NCBI GenBank assembly: GCA_964410645.1
Contig: CAYPHV010000005.1
Span: forward strand, 1-45,529
Direction of reading: 5' to 3'
From: JALTBU01 sp964410645
GTDB taxonomy: Bacteria; Campylobacterota; Campylobacteria; Campylobacterales; Nautiliaceae
DNA: 45,529 nucleotides
The position numbers were made by a program, and so were the translations under genes. This document shows positions 40,415 to 45,529 of the stretch, one piece after another. Under the pieces are notes generated by a model. The model saw nothing but the letters and a program-made list of their open reading frames with translations, was not told where the DNA came from and searched no databases. Position 1 is the stretch's first letter. Every line of letters starts with the position of its first letter.

Positions 40415-41551
40415 TTGCAAAAAGCCGATATTTTAATATTTATTATAGTAACTGTTCTTATGGTAATAGGAGCTATATTTTCTTATTCTCTGCCTGTTTT
40501 TTTGGAAATGAAAAAAAATTTATGCGAATATCATTTTGTGTTAAGATACATATTTGCATCTTTTTTAGGATTTGGATTTATGATATTGCTATCAAATCTT
40601 AATCCTGAAAAATGGTTCAATATACTGGGATGGGGCATATTTATAATATCAGGTATTTTACTGTTAGTTATGCCTTTTTTGCCACATTTTTTAGCTCCTA
40701 CCATAAACGGAGCCAGAAGATGGATTAATCTTGGGTTTTTCAAATTAGCCCCTGTTGAATTTTTTAAAATAGGGGTTATTTTTTTTCTTTCATGGTCTTT
40801 TACAAGAAAAATGGGAAATAAAAAATTAAACGAAGAATTAAAACAAATTATTCCATATATCGTCCTTTTGGGAATTTTTTGGTTTTTTATTCTGGCTTAT
40901 CAATCAGACCTTGGTCAGGTTGTTGTAATGCTTTCTATATTTTCGCTCATGTTATTGGCAGCCGGGGGAAGATTCCAGAGTGTCGGAATTATGTTTATAA
41001 TAGGCAGCATATTGTTTGTAATTGCTGTGCTGGCCAAGCCTTACCGTCTTGAAAGAATAAAATTATGGATGGACAGAATGGGCGACATATTTTTTCCTAA
41101 TGCAAACACCCAGAGTGCAATAGCCAGTTTTTCACAAATTCAGCAATCTTTGGATGCTATTTATCATGGAGGTGTTTTTGGAGTAGGAATCGGAAACGGA
41201 ATATTTAAACTTGGGTATTTAAGCGATGTCCACACAGATTTTGTTCTTGCCGGAATCGCTGAAGAAAGTGGCATAATAGGCATCACCATTATAATTGCTT
41301 TAATAAGTTTACTGGTATACAGAATATTTAAAATATCATTTAGAAGCGAAAAAAAAGAGTATCAGCTTTTTTCTTTCGGATTTGGAAGTTTAATCGCTGT
41401 ACAATTTTTATTTAACGGGCTTGGAGTAACATCGGTTATTCCTCTAAAAGGTCTGACTGTTCCGTTTTTAAGCTACGGGGGAAGCTCCCTTTTGGCGCTG
41501 TGCATAGGCACCGGTATGGTTTTAATGATCAGCAAAAGAGCTAATTTATGA
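40415..41551 (+). CDS. ftsW: Septal peptidoglycan glycosyltransferase FtsW
   Basis: 378 residues, ten or so membrane helices, SEDS family: polymerises lipid II with FtsI. NGARRWINLG and the C-terminal PLKGLTVPFLSYGGSSLLA are diagnostic; adjacency to murG and ftsI favours FtsW over RodA. It uses a TTG start, supported by AAGGA five bases before it; the next ATG would cut the first helix. It overlaps murG by four bases. Confidence 0.92.
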   Translation: MQKADILIFIIVTVLMVIGAIFSYSLPVFLEMKKNLCEYHFVLRYIFASFLGFGFMILLSNLNPEKWFNILGWGIFIISGILLLVMPFLPHFLAPTINGARRWINLGFFKLAPVEFFKIGVIFFLSWSFTRKMGNKKLNEELKQIIPYIVLLGIFWFFILAYQSDLGQVVVMLSIFSLMLLAAGGRFQSVGIMFIIGSILFVIAVLAKPYRLERIKLWMDRMGDIFFPNANTQSAIASFSQIQQSLDAIYHGGVFGVGIGNGIFKLGYLSDVHTDFVLAGIAEESGIIGITIIIALISLLVYRIFKISFRSEKKEYQLFSFGFGSLIAVQFLFNGLGVTSVIPLKGLTVPFLSYGGSSLLALCIGTGMVLMISKRANL

Positions 41552-42561
41552 GTTTTACCGGTAATATTGCAATTACGGGCGGAGGCACAGGAGGACATTT
41601 AAAAATTGCAAAAGTCATAAAAAACGAACTAAACAAAAGAGGAATCAAGCCGATTTTTATAGGTTCTAGCACCGGAGCCGACAAAAAATGGTTTGAAAAA
41701 GACCCGGGCTTTGATAAAAAATATTTCTTAAACTCCAGCGGGGTTGTAAACAAAAAAGGGCTAAATAAAATAAATTCTTTAATAAATATTATCAAACTTT
41801 CGCTAAAAGCAAAAAACATATTAAAAGAAAACAACATAAAAACCGTTTTTTCCGTAGGCGGATATTCAGCGGCACCCGCCGGTTTCGCCTGTGTGGTAAG
41901 CCCGTGTAAATTATATATTCACGAACAAAACGCTCATATCGGCTCACTTAATAAACTGTTGAAACCTTTTAGTAAAAGGTTTTTCAATACTTTTTTTTAT
42001 AACGACCCGTATCCTGTAGACGATATCTTTTTTCAAAATGCAAGAATTAGAAAACAGATAAAAACCGTAATTTTTTTAGGCGGCAGCCAAGGGGCCAGCT
42101 TTATAAACAACCTTGCTATAGAATTGTCAAAAAAACTACAACTTAAGAATATTAAAATAATCCACCAGACAGGCAAAAAAGATTATGAAAAAGTTAAAAA
42201 CTTTTATAAAAATAATGGAATAAACGCAGATGTATTTGATTTCAGCGATAATTTAATAGAAAAAATCAAACAGGCGGATATCGCTGTATCGCGGGCCGGA
42301 GCCTCAACTCTTTTTGAACTTGCCGCAAATTTACTGCCTGCGATTTTTATCCCCTACCCTTATGCCGCAGGAGATCATCAATACTATAACGCCAAATTCT
42401 TCAGCGATAAACACGCCTCTTTTATATTAAGACAAAAAGATGCAAACTCCGATAAAATTTTAAGCATATTAAACGGTAACATCGAAGAATATTCTAAAAA
42501 CCTAAAAGGAATAGCAAAAAAAGACGGTGCGAAATATATAGTAAACAGGATACTTGAATGA
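41548..42561 (+). CDS. murG: UDP-GlcNAc:lipid I N-acetylglucosaminyltransferase MurG
   Basis: 337 residues, makes lipid II at the inner face of the membrane. GGGTGGHLKIAK near the N terminus, SVGGYSAAPAG, FLGGSQGASFIN and RAGASTLFELA are the family motifs. It overlaps ftsW by four bases and waaC by four, so precursor synthesis and the polymerase are co-expressed. Confidence 0.96.
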   Translation: MSFTGNIAITGGGTGGHLKIAKVIKNELNKRGIKPIFIGSSTGADKKWFEKDPGFDKKYFLNSSGVVNKKGLNKINSLINIIKLSLKAKNILKENNIKTVFSVGGYSAAPAGFACVVSPCKLYIHEQNAHIGSLNKLLKPFSKRFFNTFFYNDPYPVDDIFFQNARIRKQIKTVIFLGGSQGASFINNLAIELSKKLQLKNIKIIHQTGKKDYEKVKNFYKNNGINADVFDFSDNLIEKIKQADIAVSRAGASTLFELAANLLPAIFIPYPYAAGDHQYYNAKFFSDKHASFILRQKDANSDKILSILNGNIEEYSKNLKGIAKKDGAKYIVNRILE

Positions 42562-43460
42562 AAGCTATAATAAAACTCGGCTCAATGGGAGACATAATTC
42601 ATTCTTTAATTGTTTTGCCTTTTTTAAATGAAAAAATCGACTTTATAATAGACGATTCGTTTAAGGATATTTTAAATTATAATCCGTACATAAATAAAAT
42701 AATTCCTGTAAAATTAAGAGAAGCAAAAAAAAATAAATCACTTTTTTTTAAAGAATTGATTCATTTTAAAGAAATGTATTACGAAAAAATATATGATTTG
42801 CAAGGACTTGTCAAATCGGCTTTTTTTGCGAGATTTGCCACCGAAAATTTAACAGGCTATAAAAACCCGAGAGAAAAAATCGCATCACTTTTTTATAATG
42901 AAAAAATCAAATCCAAAAAATTTTATGCAATAGAGCGTTATTTGGAACTTTTCAAAATAACCGCCGCAAAAGAGCATCCAAAACTGCTTTTTTACAAAGA
43001 CAAAAATTTCGATTTTTTAAGCAGTTCCAGAAAAAACATTATTTTCATCATAGGAGGCAGCTGGCCGTGCAAAAAACTTCATGTAAACAAATGGGCAGAT
43101 TTAGCCAACAATTTAAAAAATGAAAATGTTATAATTCCTTATTCAAATGAAAAAGAAAAAAACGAGGCATTGCAAATTCAGCAAAAATCTAATGCCAAAA
43201 TTATAAATTTAAGTATCAATGACTTAAAAGCGCTGATAGATAAAAGCGATTTACTGATAGGAAACGATACGGGACCTAGCTTTATTGCATGGGCAAACAA
43301 TATTCCGAATATTATTCTTTACGGATGCACATTTAACAATAAAATTATAGAAAACAAATATTCAAAAAGTATAGAAATTCAAAAAAGTATAAAAAAAGGT
43401 TTAATGGTAATGGACAAAATTCAAGTTAATGATATTCTTGGAAAAATAAATGAATTTTAA
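42558..43460 (+). CDS. waaC: Lipopolysaccharide heptosyltransferase I (WaaC-like)
   Basis: 300 residues, GT9 family, adds the first heptose to Kdo-lipid A. The start KLGSMGDIIHSL, the middle YDLQGLVKSAFFARF and the nucleotide-sugar site GNDTGPSFIAWA are characteristic. It is followed by an htrB-like acyltransferase and a GT2, the usual Campylobacter LOS-core order. Confidence 0.88.
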   Translation: MKAIIKLGSMGDIIHSLIVLPFLNEKIDFIIDDSFKDILNYNPYINKIIPVKLREAKKNKSLFFKELIHFKEMYYEKIYDLQGLVKSAFFARFATENLTGYKNPREKIASLFYNEKIKSKKFYAIERYLELFKITAAKEHPKLLFYKDKNFDFLSSSRKNIIFIIGGSWPCKKLHVNKWADLANNLKNENVIIPYSNEKEKNEALQIQQKSNAKIINLSINDLKALIDKSDLLIGNDTGPSFIAWANNIPNIILYGCTFNNKIIENKYSKSIEIQKSIKKGLMVMDKIQVNDILGKINEF

Positions 43461-44319
43461 TAATTTTACTTATTACGGATTTAATATTTTAGAATTTATC
43501 GTCAGGCATTCTTCAAAACCGGTAAACAATTTTTTAAAAAAAATTATAGCAAACAGCGCATACCTGTTGGACAATAAAAGAAAAAAAGTTGTTTTTACAA
43601 ATTTGAATCTGGCATATAAAGAGGCGCTGAGTAAAAAAGAGAAAATAAAAATAGCAAAAAAAGTATATAAAAATTTCGTAAATAATCTGTTTGAATTTAT
43701 TGAACTTTCTTTTATTTCAAAAGAAGAATTAAGAAAAAGAATAAAATTTAAGAATATTGAAGCAGTAAAAGAATATTTAAAAAAAAGCCCTGTTATATTC
43801 ACCGGCGCCCATTTTGGAAACTGGGAAATCGCAGCATTGGCAATAGGGGCGTTTCTTACCCCCCTTAGCGTAGTCGTTAGAAATATAGACAGCCCCGAAT
43901 TAAATGAAAAAATAAAAAAAACAAGAGAAAAATTCGGAGTTAAAATTTATAATAAAAAAGGCGCCCTTAAACATTTAATAAAAGACTTAAAAGATAAAAG
44001 AAGCATAGGGATTTTGGTTGATCAAAACACATCAAAAGAAGAAGGCGTTGAAACAGATTTTTTTGGAAAAAAAGTTTTACAGACCCCTTCGGCATGCCTT
44101 TTGAGCAAAAAATTCAAAATACCTGTTGTAATGGGATTTGTGGAAAAAGAAAACGACAAATGGGTTATAAACTTTAAAGAAATTTTTTATGCAGACGATA
44201 TAAAAAACTGTATTGACAGACAGTCAAAAATTATAGAAGAAGAAGTTAAAAAATATCCGGAATTATGGTATTGGCTGCATAGAAGATTTAAACATTTTTA
44301 CGAGGAAAAATATGTTTAG
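43450..44319 (+). CDS. Lipid A late acyltransferase (HtrB/LpxL family)
   Basis: 289 residues, adds a secondary acyl chain to lipid A. The HxxxxE catalytic pair is in HFGNWE (H121, E126), with LVDQNTSKEEG and DFFGKK further on. An N-terminal hydrophobic anchor is weak. It overlaps waaC by 11 bases and the next glycosyltransferase by eight. Confidence 0.9.
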   Translation: MNFNNFTYYGFNILEFIVRHSSKPVNNFLKKIIANSAYLLDNKRKKVVFTNLNLAYKEALSKKEKIKIAKKVYKNFVNNLFEFIELSFISKEELRKRIKFKNIEAVKEYLKKSPVIFTGAHFGNWEIAALAIGAFLTPLSVVVRNIDSPELNEKIKKTREKFGVKIYNKKGALKHLIKDLKDKRSIGILVDQNTSKEEGVETDFFGKKVLQTPSACLLSKKFKIPVVMGFVEKENDKWVINFKEIFYADDIKNCIDRQSKIIEEEVKKYPELWYWLHRRFKHFYEEKYV

Positions 44320-45025
44320 CGCTATTATTCTGACTAAAAATTCTGGAAAATACATAGAAAAAACATTAAAAAGTGTAGAATTTACCGATGAAGTTATTGT
44401 TTATGACAGTGGAAGCAGCGATAATACAATAAAAATTGCAAAAAAATTTAAAAATACAAAAATATTTATTGATAAAAACTGGGAAGGTTTTGGAAAACAA
44501 AAACAAAAGGCGGTTGAGAAGGCAGGCAATAAATGGGTATTTGTACTAGACAGCGATGAGATTTTGACAGAAAAACTTAAAAATGAAATCTTAGAAACGT
44601 TAAAAAGCCCAAAATATAATGCCTATAAAGCAGCAAGGCTTAATAATTTTTTCGGCACATGGATAAAACACGGAGGATTATTTCCGGATTACAGTATAAG
44701 ATTATTCAACAGGGAAAAATGTAAATTTAATGCGAGAATTGTGCATGAAAGTGTAGAATGTGAAGATGTAGGAGTTTTAAAGAATTATTTTTTACATTAT
44801 GCATATGAAAATATTGAGGAATTTATTGATAAGCAAAACAGATATTCAAATCTTGGTGCAAAGCCGAATAAATTAAAAGCCGTTTTTTCGCCATATTGGA
44901 CTTTTTTTAAGATTTATTTTTTAAACTTTGGATTTTTAGACGGATGGAAGGGATTTATTATAGCAAGGCTTTACAGCGAATATACCTTTTGGAAATACAT
45001 TAAGGAAAAAAATGAAAAAAATTAG
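44312..45025 (+). CDS. Family 2 glycosyltransferase (WaaE/KdtX-like, LOS core)
   Basis: 237 residues, GT-A fold. AIILTKNSGKYIEKTL starts the nucleotide-binding domain, YDSGSSDNT follows, and the metal-binding DxD is in VLDSDEIL. The region FGTWIKHGGLFPDYSIRLFN matches WaaE/KdtX glucosyltransferases of the LOS inner core. The sugar cannot be specified from sequence. It overlaps both neighbours. Confidence 0.85.
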   Translation: MFSAIILTKNSGKYIEKTLKSVEFTDEVIVYDSGSSDNTIKIAKKFKNTKIFIDKNWEGFGKQKQKAVEKAGNKWVFVLDSDEILTEKLKNEILETLKSPKYNAYKAARLNNFFGTWIKHGGLFPDYSIRLFNREKCKFNARIVHESVECEDVGVLKNYFLHYAYENIEEFIDKQNRYSNLGAKPNKLKAVFSPYWTFFKIYFLNFGFLDGWKGFIIARLYSEYTFWKYIKEKNEKN

Positions 45026-45529
45026 AGTTTTGCATACAGAATGGTCTGATGGATGGGGAGGACAGGAAATTAGAATAATTACAGAAATGAAATCTTTAAG
45101 AAATAAAAAAATAGAACTTTTTTTAGCTTGTAGAGATCATGCAAGAATAAAAGATGAGGCTATAAAAAGAGGTTTTAAGGTTTTTGTGTTACCTTTTAGG
45201 GGAAATTTAGATTTTAAAACAGTATTTGGTTTAGTAAAAATAATAAAAGAAAATAAAATAAATATTATAAATACTCATTCCGGAAAAGATACCTGGGTAG
45301 GAGGAATAGCTGCAAAATTGGCTGGAGTTAAATTTATCCGTACAAGACATCTTTCAAATCCTATTAACCCTAGTAAATTAAATTTTATAAACAGAATAGC
45401 TGATTTTATTGTTACTACAGGCGAAAGCGTCAAAGAAGCTATGATAAAAAATAATAAGATTAATCCAAATAAGATTATTTCAATTCCAACCGGAATAGAT
45501 GAAGAAATTTTTAACCCGGAAAAATATGA
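45012..45529 (+). CDS. Family 4 glycosyltransferase, N-terminal part (runs off window)
   Basis: 172 residues visible from the ATG at 45012, which has AAGGA ahead and overlaps the previous gene by 14 bases. The start is MKKIRVLHTEWSDGWGGQEI, and INTHSGKDTWVGGIAAKLAG, RTRHLSNP and IPTGIDEEIFNPEK are the pattern of GT-B (GT4) enzymes with the GxD-type hinge. The catalytic E-x7-E half is beyond the window end. Probably continues the LOS core locus. Confidence 0.85.
   Translation, partial: MKKIRVLHTEWSDGWGGQEIRIITEMKSLRNKKIELFLACRDHARIKDEAIKRGFKVFVLPFRGNLDFKTVFGLVKIIKENKINIINTHSGKDTWVGGIAAKLAGVKFIRTRHLSNPINPSKLNFINRIADFIVTTGESVKEAMIKNNKINPNKIISIPTGIDEEIFNPEKY

Noticed and set aside
40531..40743. 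Minus-strand frame opposite ftsW
   Set aside because: Shadow of a clear membrane protein gene; no ribosome site.
1..45529. CRISPR array, IS element, prophage or integron
   Set aside because: No regularly spaced repeats, transposase, integrase or phage genes were seen; the genes are housekeeping and follow conserved order.

Overview
The window is AT-rich (roughly 30% GC by eye) bacterial chromosome from the Campylobacterota (Epsilonproteobacteria). Protein lengths and sequences resemble that group, and several gene blocks match Campylobacter or Helicobacter order as I remember it: ftsW / flgB-flgC-fliE-ftsI, nifU-like / hypothetical / murE, ybaB / PDZ protein / ispA / tkt, purA beside a FliJ-like gene, and waaC-htrB-glycosyltransferase. 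rpoB and rpoC are separate genes, unlike the fused gene of Helicobacter and Wolinella. A Hyf-like membrane complex makes a hydrothermal lineage such as the Nautiliales plausible, but the genus is not proven. No phage, insertion sequence or CRISPR array is visible.

Layout. 1-11600 (minus strand) is an information-processing superoperon in transcription order: tRNA-Thr(TGT), tRNA-Tyr, tRNA-Gly, tRNA-Thr(GGT), tuf, rpmG, tRNA-Trp, secE, nusG, rplK, rplA, rplJ, rplL, rpoB, rpoC (cut by the window start). It begins at a perfect TTGACA-17-TATAAT promoter. 11.6-12.5 kb holds one plus-strand EI24/CysZ-like membrane protein. 12.5-19.6 kb (minus) holds an aminotransferase, hisZ-like, purA, a FliJ-like coiled coil, a short YrdC-fold protein, a lipoprotein, galU and glmS. 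19.7-26.3 kb (minus) is a six-gene membrane complex related to group 4 [NiFe] hydrogenases. 26.4-32.6 kb (minus) carries a nifU-like gene, a hypothetical gene, murE, panD, ybaB, a PDZ protein, ispA and tkt. 32.6-35.7 kb (minus) is the alpha operon rpmJ-rpsM-rpsK-rpsD-rpoA-rplQ, interrupted by 100 Ns that appear to be a scaffolding artefact. 35.9-40.3 kb (minus) has flgB-flgC-fliE-ftsI and an AsmA-like protein. 40.4-45.5 kb (plus) has ftsW-murG-waaC-htrB and two glycosyltransferases, the last cut by the window end.

The most interesting locus is the hydrogenase-like operon. Its large subunit has kept the overall HycE/HyfG architecture (NuoC-like plus NuoD-like domains) but has lost all four nickel-binding cysteines: Ser172/Glu175 replace the first CxxC and Ser419/Asn422 the second. 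The small subunit keeps its four [4Fe-4S] ligands, and four membrane subunits (HyfB, C, E, F-like) are intact. It should therefore not be a hydrogenase. It matches the poorly understood energy-converting-hydrogenase-related (Ehr) complexes, a presumed ion-pumping redox module with unknown substrate. No ferredoxin subunit, HyfD-like subunit, maturation gene or C-terminal cleavage peptide is present.

Other points of regulation: a textbook sigma-54 site (GG-N10-GC) in front of flgB appears to read through into the essential division gene ftsI; an L10-type leader with mutually exclusive helices precedes rplJ; a terminator-like hairpin and an extra extended -10 promoter lie inside the tRNA-tuf cluster; and palindromes sit on two promoters (the Ehr operon and the AsmA-like gene).
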